Origin: a bacterium
Lineage (GTDB): Bacteria; Verrucomicrobiota; Verrucomicrobiia; Chthoniobacterales; UBA6821
Direction of reading: 5' to 3'
DNA: 64,000 nucleotides
Assembly: GCA_021849805.1 (NCBI GenBank)
Contig: JAJZSL010000010.1
Coordinates: 1 to 64,000, forward strand
Of this stretch, positions 18,117-27,066 are shown one piece after another. The notes under the pieces were generated by a model that searched no databases, was not told the DNA's origin, and was given only the letters and a program-made list of their open reading frames with translations. A program made the position numbers and the translations under genes. Position 1 is the stretch's first letter; the number at the start of each line of letters is the position of its first letter.

Positions 18117-18371
18117 TCAAGAGTCATTAGAAGTGCAGGAGTTAATTTTCTTGACCATAATGCAAGTGGCTTCTTCTTTGCGAAGACTCAACCGATAACC
18201 CCGCAACTTAATTTCAATAGGATCACCAAGTGGTGCTCGACGAATGTAAGTGATAGCTGTGCCAGGGAGTAATCCCATTTCACATAATCGTGAAGCAATC
18301 CGTTGATCTTTGGGTAGTGCTAGAATGATTGCTTCATCTTGAGATTCTAGTTCAGAGAGGGAAGTCGTCAT
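18117..18371 (-). CDS. feoA: FeoA-domain protein (proximal to feoB)
   Basis: A small SH3-like cytoplasmic partner of FeoB, 84 residues, with LCEMGLLPGTAITYIRRAP and LRGYRLSLRKEEA, the two conserved FeoA blocks. It lies 3 bases upstream of feoB on the same strand and must be co-transcribed with it. The Cys and Lys residues near the C terminus (TCIMVKKIN) are not required in the family. Confidence 0.9.
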   Translation of the reverse strand: MTTSLSELESQDEAIILALPKDQRIASRLCEMGLLPGTAITYIRRAPLGDPIEIKLRGYRLSLRKEEATCIMVKKINSCTSNDS

Positions 18372-18456
18372 AACGAATGTTCATCGTATTATTATTGTCA
18401 AAGGGCCATTGATCTGAAGCTTTTCGCCGAGTGCATGTGGGAAGAATCTTCCATAT

Positions 18457-18705
18457 TTAACTTGAAAGCTGATGAGATTTGACCCAAATCTTCTTCGCTA
18501 ATTGCTGGCTGAGGGCCAATCGTGTTCCACATACTTGACAAATCAATTGTCCGCGATGACTTAAGAGAAGTATTTCTGCTTTTTCACAAAATCCAACTTC
18601 GCGGAGCCTTCGGCAAACCGCTTCGTTTCCTTCAAGTCGTTCTACGGAGAGCAGAGAACCTGCCCTAGCTTCTGATAATGGAGTGAGAGAGACATCGGAG
18701 TTCAT
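18457..18705 (-). CDS. Second FeoA-domain protein
   Basis: 82 residues with the FeoA pattern (CRRLREVGFCEKAEILLLSH, then GTRLALSQQLAKKIWV). It is diverged from the adjacent FeoA and carries three extra cysteines (Cys31, Cys40, Cys56). It is first in the unit feoA-feoA-feoB, 85 bases before the other feoA. Two FeoA units before feoB occur in several lineages; whether this one is an iron sensor or a stabiliser of FeoB is unknown. Confidence 0.85.
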   Translation of the reverse strand: MNSDVSLTPLSEARAGSLLSVERLEGNEAVCRRLREVGFCEKAEILLLSHRGQLICQVCGTRLALSQQLAKKIWVKSHQLSS

Positions 18706-18774
18706 GAATCCTTTCTCTCATTATAGAAGGGAGAGAGAAGGCATGCAATACTTCTGAAAAAGAGAACCTGATCC

Positions 18775-18802
18775 TTGACACAGCTAGTTTCTATTTTAGA
18801 AA
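18775..18802 (+). promoter_or_regulatory. Sigma70-type promoter of tRNA-Thr
   Basis: A perfect -35 box TTGACA (18775-18780), a 16-base spacer and a -10-like TAGAAA (18797-18802). It ends 19 bases before the tRNA-Thr gene and points towards it. Confidence 0.5.
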
Positions 18803-18821
18803 CTCATGACTTCCGCTGCTT

Positions 18822-18893
18822 GCCGACGTAGCACAGTGGTAGTGCAGCTGATTCGTAATCAGCAGGTCAGGGGTTCGAATCCCCTCGTCGGCT
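18822..18893 (+). tRNA. tRNA-Thr (anticodon CGT)
   Basis: A 72-nt cloverleaf with acceptor GCCGACG/CGTCGGC, anticodon loop TTCGTAA (anticodon CGT) and T arm AGGGG-TTCGAAT-CCCCT. The discriminator is T and CCA is not encoded. It lies divergently between the feo unit and gmd. Confidence 0.97.
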
Positions 18894-19050
18894 TGATTTC
18901 GTACTCATCTACTGAAATAAACTACAAAACAACAACCAGATCATGGAGAGATTTTATAAATCGATAATCTCTTATCTTCAGAGCTACTTGAATCATTGAC
19001 TTGGTAGTAGTTGTGAAATCCTAAAGTAGCCAAAGTGTCGTAAAAGTTTT

Positions 19051-20118
19051 ATGAAAAAAGCATTAATTACAGGTATTACAGGTCAAGATGGTTCTTATCT
19101 TGCAGAATTACTCTTAGAAAAAGGATATGAAGTACACGGAGTTATTCGTCGTGCCTCTAGCTTTAATACACATCGTCTTGATCATCTCTATCAGGATCCA
19201 CATTTTCATGAAAATCATCTCTTCTTACACTATGGAGATTTAGCTGATTCTGTCCAAATGGTAAAATTACTCTATGAGTTAAAACCTCATGAAATCTACA
19301 ATCTTGGTGCACAGAGTCATGTTCGTGTCTCTTTTGATATTCCAGAATATACAGGTGATGTGACTGGAGTGAGTACAATTCGCTTACTAGAAGCGATTCG
19401 TGAAGCTGGTTTAGCAAAAAATACTCGTTTTTATCAAGCTTCTTCCTCTGAAATGTTTGGTCAAGTGCATGAAGTTCCTCAGAGAGAAACAACACCATTT
19501 CATCCTCGCTCTCCTTATGGTTGTGCTAAAGTATTTGCTTATTGGTTAACGGTGAATTATCGCGAAGCCTACAACCTTCATGCTTCTAATGGTATTCTCT
19601 TTAATCATGAGAGCCCACGGCGTGGTGAGACTTTTGTAACTCGTAAAATTACGCGCGCAGCAACTCGAATTAAGCTAGGTCTTCAAGAGAAGCTATTCTT
19701 AGGCAATCTTGATGCACAACGAGACTGGGGTTACGCCAAAGAATATGTTGAAGTCATGTGGTTAATGCTGCAGCAAGATCAGCCAGATGATTATGTTTGT
19801 GCCACAGGAGAGACCCATACAATTCGTGAATTTTGTCAGGAGTGTTTTGGGCTACTTGATCTAGACTGGAGGGAATATGTTCAACACGACGCCCGCTATG
19901 AGCGTCCAAGTGAAGTTGAATTGCTCATTGGTGATCCTTCTAAATTAAAACATCAGCTTGGTTGGGAACCAAAAGTAAAATTCAAAGAGCTTGTGAAAAT
20001 TATGACAGAAGCTGATTTGAAACTTGCTTACCAAGAGCTTGCTCATCAAAATTATCAAGAAAATATGGCTGGTGAACAAATATCAAGTAGCCCTCGAGCA
20101 TGTTCAAGAACTCTCTAG
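19051..20118 (+). CDS. gmd: GDP-mannose 4,6-dehydratase
   Basis: Makes GDP-4-keto-6-deoxymannose, the precursor of GDP-fucose and related sugars. The Rossmann motif [10 protein letters not shown] is at the N terminus (residues 8-17), [13 protein letters not shown] binds NADP, and the [12 protein letters not shown] segment holds the catalytic Tyr and Lys. [16 protein letters not shown] and [10 protein letters not shown] are diagnostic. It has 355 residues; the last 25 are not conserved. fcl follows 167 bases downstream, completing the GDP-L-fucose pathway for surface glycans. Confidence 0.96.
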   Translation: MKKALITGITGQDGSYLAELLLEKGYEVHGVIRRASSFNTHRLDHLYQDPHFHENHLFLHYGDLADSVQMVKLLYELKPHEIYNLGAQSHVRVSFDIPEYTGDVTGVSTIRLLEAIREAGLAKNTRFYQASSSEMFGQVHEVPQRETTPFHPRSPYGCAKVFAYWLTVNYREAYNLHASNGILFNHESPRRGETFVTRKITRAATRIKLGLQEKLFLGNLDAQRDWGYAKEYVEVMWLMLQQDQPDDYVCATGETHTIREFCQECFGLLDLDWREYVQHDARYERPSEVELLIGDPSKLKHQLGWEPKVKFKELVKIMTEADLKLAYQELAHQNYQENMAGEQISSSPRACSRTL

Positions 20119-20285
20119 CTACTCATGGCAGTATTACTGCGGCACCTCTCTCCTCCATTATTTTTTGTAGCGTGGAGTACTCTATTGCTCCTTGTAGCGT
20201 GTGGATAGGAGATCGAATACATTATTTTTAAATGCTCTGTCCAAAAAGAGCGATTCTTTGTTGATGGAATCTATTTTTTGAATTT

Positions 20286-21251
20286 GTGTCTAAAACAACT
20301 ATTTCTCCCTCTTCGCGTATCTATCTTGCAGGTCATCGTGGCATGGTTGGCTCCGCTCTTCTGCGAAAGCTTCAAGCTCATGGTTGCAATCATCTCATTC
20401 TAAGGACGCGCCAAGAATTAGATCTTTGTGATGGAGCAGCGGTTCGGTCCTTTTTTGATGAGGAGCAACCAGAAATCGTCATTATTGCTGCAGCACGTGT
20501 TGGCGGTATTCATGCCAATGCAACGTATCCTGCAGAATTTTTACATGAAAATTTAGCTTCTGCTCATCATCTCATTCATGAAGCTTATCGTCATGGAGTG
20601 AAGAGACTTTTATTTTTGGGTAGCTCTTGTATTTATCCACGAGAATCACCGCAGCCCATTAAAGAGGAATACCTGCTCACTGCTCCCTTAGAATCGACTA
20701 ATGAAGCTTATGCAATTGCTAAAATTGCTGGCTTAAAGCTCTGTCAGTTTTATCGTCAACAATATGGAGTGCTCTTTCATGCTGCCATGCCAACCAATCT
20801 CTATGGACCTGGTGATAACTATCATTTGGAAAATGCACATGTTCTACCAGCTCTTCTTCGACGATTTCACGAAGCAAAGGAAAACCAAGGTGACTCACTC
20901 ACTCTTTGGGGAACAGGTAAGAGCCGACGTGAATTTTTACATGTCGACGATTTGGCTTCAGCCCTCTTACTACTGCTCCAGATAGAGGATCCTCCTCCTT
21001 GGATTAATGTGGGCAGTGGTAGTGATATTACTATTAGAGAGCTTGCCTCACTTATTGCACGTATCGTTGGTTTTGAAGGAAATATTCAGTGGGATGCTAA
21101 ACGTCCAGATGGAACATTACGAAAGCTCATGGATAGTAGTAAAATCATGGCTTTAGGCTGGCAACCAACTTTCACGCTCCAGTCAGGGATTGAACATGCT
21201 TATGCTGATTTTTTGAATGCTCAGAGAAAACAAATTCTCAGGATTCAGTAG
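20286..21251 (+). CDS. fcl: GDP-L-fucose synthase
   Basis: Epimerises and reduces the Gmd product to GDP-L-fucose. It has the NADP site AGHRGMVGSAL, the LGSSCIYPR segment, the catalytic AYAIAKIAG Tyr/Lys pair and PTNLYGPGDNYH. The length is 321 residues from GTG 20286. The spacer to gmd contains a 10-bp direct repeat TTGTAGCGTG (20165 and 20192) but no gene. Fucose would go into LPS or exopolysaccharide. Confidence 0.95.
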   Translation: MSKTTISPSSRIYLAGHRGMVGSALLRKLQAHGCNHLILRTRQELDLCDGAAVRSFFDEEQPEIVIIAAARVGGIHANATYPAEFLHENLASAHHLIHEAYRHGVKRLLFLGSSCIYPRESPQPIKEEYLLTAPLESTNEAYAIAKIAGLKLCQFYRQQYGVLFHAAMPTNLYGPGDNYHLENAHVLPALLRRFHEAKENQGDSLTLWGTGKSRREFLHVDDLASALLLLLQIEDPPPWINVGSGSDITIRELASLIARIVGFEGNIQWDAKRPDGTLRKLMDSSKIMALGWQPTFTLQSGIEHAYADFLNAQRKQILRIQ

Positions 21252-21253
21252 CA

Positions 21254-21368
21254 GTAGATGGTGTCTTCTATGAGAAGAGTGTTTCAAAAAACATTCTAGA
21301 AGTTTGATTCCATCTACATTGCCCTCATTCCCGTCGACGTGGAAATGACGAAAAGAGCAGGGGAATGA
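21254..21368. repeat. Two inverted repeats downstream of fcl
   Basis: GTAGATGG (21254-21261) is mirrored by CCATCTAC (21310-21317), with further partial pairing inside. Next to it TCATTCCC (21325-21332) is mirrored by GGGAATGA (21361-21368). They lie between the convergent stops of fcl and alaS, where terminators are expected. The second looks like the CATTCCC-type palindromes that recur in many bacterial genomes. No gene is seen in 21252-21491. Confidence 0.5.
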
Positions 21369-21491
21369 CACCCCGTGAAGTCGTTCAAAAGACTAAAAAA
21401 GATCTCTGCTTTTTGAAAAAATGCTCACTAATGATATAAGAAGAAAGGTCATTTAATTGTATGTTGGACCAGAATAATCGTGAATATGCTC

Positions 21492-24200
21492 TCAAGAACA
21501 GAAAGCATGAAGTTTGATGTACTCTTGAGCTTCTTGAAGAGCTTGAGGAAGTGCTTTGAGTGATGATCCACTTCCACGTGCTAGTTGAGAAGTCCCTCCT
21601 CCTTTACCACCAAGAAGTGGAGTGATTATTTGAATGAGTTTTCCAGCATTAATTTTTTGACTCCATGTCGGAGAAACAACAGCAAGGAGCAAAATATGAG
21701 GAGACTCAATGCCAGCTAAGAGTAGAACACCATCAAATTTTTTTTCTAATGCTGCTACAATAGCTTCAAGGCGCTTCCAATCAGTTTCCTGGAGTGTTTT
21801 AATGATTGTTGGAATAGTATTCAAGCTAATCACTTCTGTTAGTAGCGAGGAGGCGAATCTCTCTGCAGCTTCACGTTGTAGTTTTTGGACTTCTTTTTCC
21901 AAGGCGACATTTTTTTCCAGTAAGGATTGAATTTTTTGCTCTACCTGAGCAAGCGGAGCTCGTACTTGCGCTGCAAGATGGTGAAGGGTTAGGGCTTCTT
22001 GAGCCATCATTTGGTGAGCTCTAAGACCTGCAACAGCTTCAATACGTCGAATGCCAGAAGCAACAGCTCCTTCACTGATGATGCGAAAAAAACCGATTTG
22101 ACTAGTCCGCTCAACATGTGTTCCACCACAAAGTTCCATGGAAAATCCATTCAGTTTCCCTCCCTCCCCTCCTATTTGAACTACACGAACATGGTCGTTA
22201 TATTTTTCTCCAAAGAATTGCATGATATCACTTTTTTGCTTGACTTCGCTATAGGGAAGCTCCTGCCAAGTGACTATATGGTCATTGAGGATTTCTTCTA
22301 CCAGAAGATTTTCGATCATGCGCAGTTCTTCAGCTTTTAGTGGGGCACTGTTAAAATCAAAAGTGAATTTTTCACTTCCAACATAAGAACCCTTTTGAAC
22401 AACAGTAGGTCCTAAGATTTTACGTAGTGCCCAATGTAGCAGATGAGTGGCTGTATGATGACGTTCTATGGAGCGTCGACGTGCCAAATCAATGATAAGT
22501 ATTCCTTCGGTAGTAAGAGGAGGTGGTTCTCCTTCGATAATGTGCAAGAAGAGAGCTCCTTGTTTTTTGGTGTCAATAATGGGATATGATTTCTCCCTGG
22601 TTTGAAAAATTCCACAATCACCGACTTGTCCTCCCATTTGACCATAGAAGACGGTACGATCAAAGATGAGCGCAGTTCTCTTATCTCCGAGTGACTCAAT
22701 GGCAAGGAGAGTAGCTTCTACTTTGGAATGATTAAATCCAAGAAAAAGTGTTGGTGCTACTGTTCTCAGTGAGGAGAGCTGGAGCACTTCTTTTTTTTGC
22801 GCCCTACGAGCTCGTTGGCGTTGTTCTTCCATGAGTTTTTCAAAGCCACCATGGTCGATATCTAATCCTCGTTCACGAGCTAAGAGTTCGGTGAGATCAA
22901 ACGGGAAGCCTTGCTCATCGTAGAGTTTAAAAGCACAAGCAGCTGAAATTTTCCCTTCTTCTTCTGCCTTTTCTTCAAAAAGAGAGAGTCCTCTTTCTAA
23001 AGTTTTGTAAAAAGATTCTTCTTCGCGATGAAGAATGGAAGCTATTTTCTCTTGATGAGTTCGTAATTCTGGAAAAGCATCCCCCATGCTTGTAGTTAAG
23101 AATGGTACGAGCTGATGGAGAAAGGGCGCCGAGAAGCCGAGGTGACGCCCATAACCAACAGCACGACGTAGAAGACGACGCAAAACATAGTTGCGCTCGC
23201 TGTTGCCAGGCTCAATCCCATCAGCAATCGCAAATCCCAACGTACGCAAATGATCAGCAATCACACGAAAAGCAACATCGGATTGCTCTTCTTTTGTTAA
23301 ATTGTTCCTTTTTCCATGAGCACGCTTTGGTAGTGTGGATCGATAGCGCAGGTGACTCATGGCTTCGAGTTGTTGGAAAATCGGTTGAAAAAGATCAATT
23401 TCGTAATTGGAAATGTGAACATTACTGAATTGAGTTAATCCGTTTGTTCCTTGCATAATGGCACAGAGCCGCTCAAATCCCATTCCAGTATCAACATGAC
23501 ATTGTTTTAGAGGAGTGAAGGTTCCATCAGCGTTAGCATTGAACTGGATAAAAACAAGATTCCAAATTTCAAGGCACTCAGCACTCCCTTGATTCACAAG
23601 GGCTCCTTGAGTATTACCATCGGGAGTCAGATCAACATGAATCTCAGAGCAAGGACCACACGGTCCTGTTTCTCCCATCATCCAAAAATTATCTTGGCGA
23701 TTACCTGGAACAAGATGAAGCTTGGGATCGAGGCCTGCCTGAGAAAAAAGAGTAGCCCAAAGATCGTAAGCTTCTTGATCAAAAGAAGCAGGATCTCCTT
23801 TGAGAGGTTTATAAATGGTGGCATAGAGACGTTGTGGAGGAAAATTCCAAACTTCCACCAAAAGTTCCCAAGCCCACTGAATAGCTTCTTTTTTAAAATA
23901 ATCACCGAAGGACCAGTTGCCTAACATTTCAAAGAACGTGTGATGATAAGTATCAAGTCCAACTTCTTCTAAATCATTGTGCTTTCCTCCAGCACGAATA
24001 CATTTTTGGGAATTAGCAGCTCGTGGTGGTTGATAGGGCGAGGGAATTTGTCCAACAAAAATCGGAACAAACTGATTCATTCCAGCATTAGTAAAAAGCA
24101 AGTTGGGGGCATCAGGCAGAAGGCTTGATGAGGGGAGAATAGAATGCCCTTGATGACGAAAAAATGAGAGAAAGGAGTGACGAAGTTCAGAGGAATGCAT
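21492..24200 (-). CDS. alaS: Alanine--tRNA ligase
   Basis: A 902-residue class II synthetase of full length. The catalytic core has TNAGMNQFVPIFVG, HHTFFEMLGNWSFGDYFK and GPCGPCSEIH. The editing domain has the zinc/editing motifs HHTATHLLHWALR and CGGTHVERTSQIG. The C-Ala domain ends with GGKGGGTSQLARGSG. It is a single transcription unit, downstream of the frameshifted coiled-coil gene on the same strand. Confidence 0.97.
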   Translation of the reverse strand: MHSSELRHSFLSFFRHQGHSILPSSSLLPDAPNLLFTNAGMNQFVPIFVGQIPSPYQPPRAANSQKCIRAGGKHNDLEEVGLDTYHHTFFEMLGNWSFGDYFKKEAIQWAWELLVEVWNFPPQRLYATIYKPLKGDPASFDQEAYDLWATLFSQAGLDPKLHLVPGNRQDNFWMMGETGPCGPCSEIHVDLTPDGNTQGALVNQGSAECLEIWNLVFIQFNANADGTFTPLKQCHVDTGMGFERLCAIMQGTNGLTQFSNVHISNYEIDLFQPIFQQLEAMSHLRYRSTLPKRAHGKRNNLTKEEQSDVAFRVIADHLRTLGFAIADGIEPGNSERNYVLRRLLRRAVGYGRHLGFSAPFLHQLVPFLTTSMGDAFPELRTHQEKIASILHREEESFYKTLERGLSLFEEKAEEEGKISAACAFKLYDEQGFPFDLTELLARERGLDIDHGGFEKLMEEQRQRARRAQKKEVLQLSSLRTVAPTLFLGFNHSKVEATLLAIESLGDKRTALIFDRTVFYGQMGGQVGDCGIFQTREKSYPIIDTKKQGALFLHIIEGEPPPLTTEGILIIDLARRRSIERHHTATHLLHWALRKILGPTVVQKGSYVGSEKFTFDFNSAPLKAEELRMIENLLVEEILNDHIVTWQELPYSEVKQKSDIMQFFGEKYNDHVRVVQIGGEGGKLNGFSMELCGGTHVERTSQIGFFRIISEGAVASGIRRIEAVAGLRAHQMMAQEALTLHHLAAQVRAPLAQVEQKIQSLLEKNVALEKEVQKLQREAAERFASSLLTEVISLNTIPTIIKTLQETDWKRLEAIVAALEKKFDGVLLLAGIESPHILLLAVVSPTWSQKINAGKLIQIITPLLGGKGGGTSQLARGSGSSLKALPQALQEAQEYIKLHAFCS

Positions 24201-24362
24201 GGAAGAGAAGCGACTATAGTCAAAGCATCAGTACTTTGGCAAGGTAGGGCAGATTGTTGTTCATCGATGGATCTCTCAATTACAACGATAAGGTCCAATC
24301 TCTAGTCCACACTTTTTTCAATGCTCTGAACGTGAGGGAAGAAAGATCAAAAAAAGTTTTGC

Positions 24363-25607
24363 TTATTTTGGAGCAAGTGAATCTGCTTGGCTAATGAGGG
24401 CGTTTGCTCGATTGGTAAGATCATCAATTTTACTACGATTGTCCTTAGATGTTCGAGCAGACTCTCTGTCTAAAGAAGCAATCTTTGAGAATATGAATGC
24501 TGCTTGATGAAGCTTTTCTCCTTGCTGCTTTTTAACAGGATCTTTTGAATCATGGAGAAGTTGTGCGGATTTTTCAAAAAGATCAGCAGATCGAAGATAA
24601 AAGCTAATAGAGTTTTCTTTTTCACGAGAAGAGACTACTTGAGATGCAAGATAGTATGCTTCAGCGGCTCCTTGAAGCGAATTTGCTTCATTAACAGAAG
24701 AAGAATTTTTCAAAGAATTGTAGGAGCTACGACGAGCATTTAGTGCAATTGCTCCTTGCTCCTCAAGTTCAGCAGCTCGGAGTGTATAAGCAAAGTAGCT
24801 TTCAGGATAAGGATCCGGATATTTATAGTTAGTGTCTAGTGCATCAAAGAGAGGGGATAAACGAAAGAGTGCAAATTCATGAGCACTCTCTGCTTCTTCT
24901 TTTGAGTAAGTTTTTGGTAGCCACAACGACTCTAGATAGTGGGCTTGAGCTAACACTTCATTTTTAATGATCTCATTATCGCGTTCCTTCTCTTGAACTT
25001 CTATTTTGCTAGTTTTATTAAAGGGTAGGGTCTTCTTCCTAGCATCTTCGCTGAGTAAAGAAATTAAACGGACATTTCTAGTAGAAGCTTTTTGAATACT
25101 ATCTAGTGCTTCTGCTAATTTTGGAGGAAGAGCAGCAGCTCTATTGTTGGTGGAAGGATGCTGTAATTGGAAAGCTCTGATATCTTCTTCAATTTTCCTC
25201 TGCTGTTCACTAATAAGTCGTCTCCTCTCATAAGCCTTCTCTAGTTGTTGAACACGTTTCTCTATAGGGTTAGGTTGAGCATTAATGCTTCTGAGCTGCT
25301 CTAAGTAAATATGATCAAAGCTCTCTAGAGACTTTTGATACGCCCCTTCTTTTTGTTCTTTTCCTAGTTGTTTATTAAAATCTGCTATCTCTTCTTGTTT
25401 TTTTGATCGACTTGTTAAAAGGCGACTCTGCATTTGGTCTTGATAATCTTCAGCTACTTGAAGTAGATCTCTCAGAGTCGTTAGTTCTTTTACTTGTTCT
25501 TGAGAAGGTTCCTTCAGAGTCATCAATCTTCTTTCATAATCTTCTCTTCTGCTTTTAATTGACGTGGATCGAGTCTCATGCTGCATGTAGATATCAATAG
25601 TACTCAT
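24363..25607 (-). CDS. Coiled-coil/helical-repeat protein, main body of a frameshifted gene
   Basis: From ATG 25607 there are 414 residues. Residues 15-145 are strongly charged and heptad-like (coiled coil, for example KAYERRRLISEQQRKIEED). Residues 270-400 are helical with A-x-x-Y repeats (AAEAYYLASQVVSSREK, YLRSADLFEKSAQLL). The same frame is open for 56 more codons upstream of this ATG, and the residues there (EEAHNIANVTANVES) look coding, so the true N terminus is the ORF at 25667-25882 in another frame. No catalytic motif or signal peptide is seen. An effector or structural role is speculative. Confidence 0.6.
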   Translation of the reverse strand: MSTIDIYMQHETRSTSIKSRREDYERRLMTLKEPSQEQVKELTTLRDLLQVAEDYQDQMQSRLLTSRSKKQEEIADFNKQLGKEQKEGAYQKSLESFDHIYLEQLRSINAQPNPIEKRVQQLEKAYERRRLISEQQRKIEEDIRAFQLQHPSTNNRAAALPPKLAEALDSIQKASTRNVRLISLLSEDARKKTLPFNKTSKIEVQEKERDNEIIKNEVLAQAHYLESLWLPKTYSKEEAESAHEFALFRLSPLFDALDTNYKYPDPYPESYFAYTLRAAELEEQGAIALNARRSSYNSLKNSSSVNEANSLQGAAEAYYLASQVVSSREKENSISFYLRSADLFEKSAQLLHDSKDPVKKQQGEKLHQAAFIFSKIASLDRESARTSKDNRSKIDDLTNRANALISQADSLAPK

Positions 25608-25666
25608 AGCACTCGCTCTAGAAGATTGGGTTTTAAGCTCTTCTTCAGGAGATTCTACGTTTGCTG

Positions 25667-25882
25667 TTACATTAGCAATGTTATGAGCCTCTTCTGATAA
25701 TGAAGAAATAGAAGGAGGAAATTGGTTAGAGTATCTAGATGATGAGGAGGAGGGGAGGGAACGACTTCTATGCTCCTACTTACTTCTTCTTGATCGATAT
25801 GCTCTTGAGTGAAAGGTTGCTGAGATACTTCTGAACTACGAAGAGAATCAAGAGAATTATATAGTTCGTTTATTTGCGACAT
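25667..25882 (-). CDS. N-terminal piece of the same gene, separated by a frameshift
   Basis: From ATG 25882 the first 45 or so residues (MSQINELYNSLDSLRSS onward) are polar, Ser/Gln/Glu-rich and end in a proline run; after that the frame yields unlikely hydrophobic residues. Moving by one base in the tract around 25738-25765 (CTC/TCC repeats on the coding strand) joins it to the open frame that leads into the 25607 ORF, for about 506 codons in all. On the downstream frame a TAG lies at 25776-25778, so the shift must occur after it. It is either a real mutation, a slippery site, or a sequencing error. Confidence 0.5.
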   Translation of the reverse strand: MSQINELYNSLDSLRSSEVSQQPFTQEHIDQEEVSRSIEVVPSPPPHHLDTLTNFLLLFLHYQKRLITLLM

Positions 25883-26115
25883 CGTTTTTTTAGGCTGAAT
25901 GGAACTTCACGAGCGTTTTTTTAAAGGCTTTCTCGTTTTTTTTAGTTTTCTCTCTCTTTTTATAAATTTTTATAAAAAATATTTATGGCAATCGTAGCTT
26001 TTTTTACAGCTATTTTCTAGAACCAGTAAATGAAAAAACTTATTACTATTGGCAAGAATGTTTCTTTTTTAGAATAGTTCTTGATGAAGTAGCTCACGGC
26101 GCTACATTCTACTCT

Positions 26116-26143
26116 CTGATTAGTACTGGATTTTTCTAATCAG
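26116..26143. promoter_or_regulatory. Hairpin upstream of sufC
   Basis: CTGATTAG (26116-26123) pairs with CTAATCAG (26136-26143); a second small hairpin GTAGC-TCACGGC-GCTAC lies about 15 bases before it. The 291-base region 25883-26173 between divergent genes is very AT-rich and holds no gene. The hairpins lie 40-90 bases before the sufC start, where an operator or leader could be, but no known regulator site is recognised. Confidence 0.3.
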
Positions 26144-26182
26144 CTGAAGCATTTTAGAAGTACTTTTTTAGCATTGCTCACT

Positions 26183-26923
26183 ATGAACACACTTTCCATT
26201 CGTCATCTTTACGCTTCCATTGGAGAAAAGCCAATTTTAGAAGATCTCAATTTGGATATTCCTCAAGGAGAAGTTCATGCCATTATGGGAAAAAATGGCT
26301 CTGGGAAGAGTACACTAGCTAAGGTGATAGCTGGACATCCTGATTACACCGTTACTTCAGGAGATGTTCTGCTTCATGGGGAATCAATCTTGGGTATGGA
26401 TCCTCAAGTTCGTGCACGGCTCGGTTTTTTCTTAGCATTCCAATATCCTATGGAAATACCAGGTGTTACTATTGCCAATTTTATCAGAGCTGCTCTACAA
26501 GCTCGTCTTCCAGAGGGGGAGGAGCTAGAAGCGACGGACTACTATGCAGAGTTGTACGCAAAAATGGATACGCTAGGGATTCCTCGCTCTTTTACAGCAC
26601 GTTCGGTTAATGTTGGCTTTTCTGGTGGAGAGAAAAAAAGGTGTGAGATTTTACAAATGATGATGCTCAAACCACGTTGTGCTCTCTTAGATGAAACCGA
26701 TAGTGGTCTTGATATCGATGCACTGAAAGTTGTTGCCTCAGGTGTCAATGCCTTGCGAAGTTCTGAAATTGGGATGCTCGTTATTACTCACTATCAACGC
26801 CTCCTCGATTATATTGTTCCAGATCGAGTCCATGTCATGGCTGCAGGAAAAATTGTTCTCAGTGGGGAAAAAGACCTTGCCCTAAAACTTGAAGCTAAAG
26901 GTTATGATTGGGTAAGTGCCTAG
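26183..26923 (+). CDS. sufC: Fe-S cluster assembly ATPase SufC
   Basis: The ABC ATPase of the SufBCD scaffold. It has Walker [10 protein letters not shown], the family segment [13 protein letters not shown], signature SGGEKKR and Walker [15 protein letters not shown], with [11 protein letters not shown] behind. From ATG 26183 it has 246 residues; a TTG at 26174 is an alternative. It opens the unit sufC-sufB-sufD-DHS-like. Confidence 0.95.
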   Translation: MNTLSIRHLYASIGEKPILEDLNLDIPQGEVHAIMGKNGSGKSTLAKVIAGHPDYTVTSGDVLLHGESILGMDPQVRARLGFFLAFQYPMEIPGVTIANFIRAALQARLPEGEELEATDYYAELYAKMDTLGIPRSFTARSVNVGFSGGEKKRCEILQMMMLKPRCALLDETDSGLDIDALKVVASGVNALRSSEIGMLVITHYQRLLDYIVPDRVHVMAAGKIVLSGEKDLALKLEAKGYDWVSA

Positions 26924-27066
26924 CTGAGATGAATCTTTTCTTGATCTAAGTAGGCGAGAAATCAATTCTGTATTTTCTCGTAGCATCTTCTGGTCCATCT
27001 CTCTGTCAACAGAGCTAGAGAAGCTGTAAGAATGATATTTTGAACTCCTAAAAACTTTATTTTTTT

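Noticed and set aside
22000-23430. Open frames on the plus strand inside alaS
   Set aside because: alaS is fully conserved on the minus strand; these frames have no recognisable protein features and are shadows.
23678-24298. Minus-strand open frames near the alaS start, read as separate small genes
   Set aside because: They are in other frames of alaS or its upstream region, without conserved sequence.
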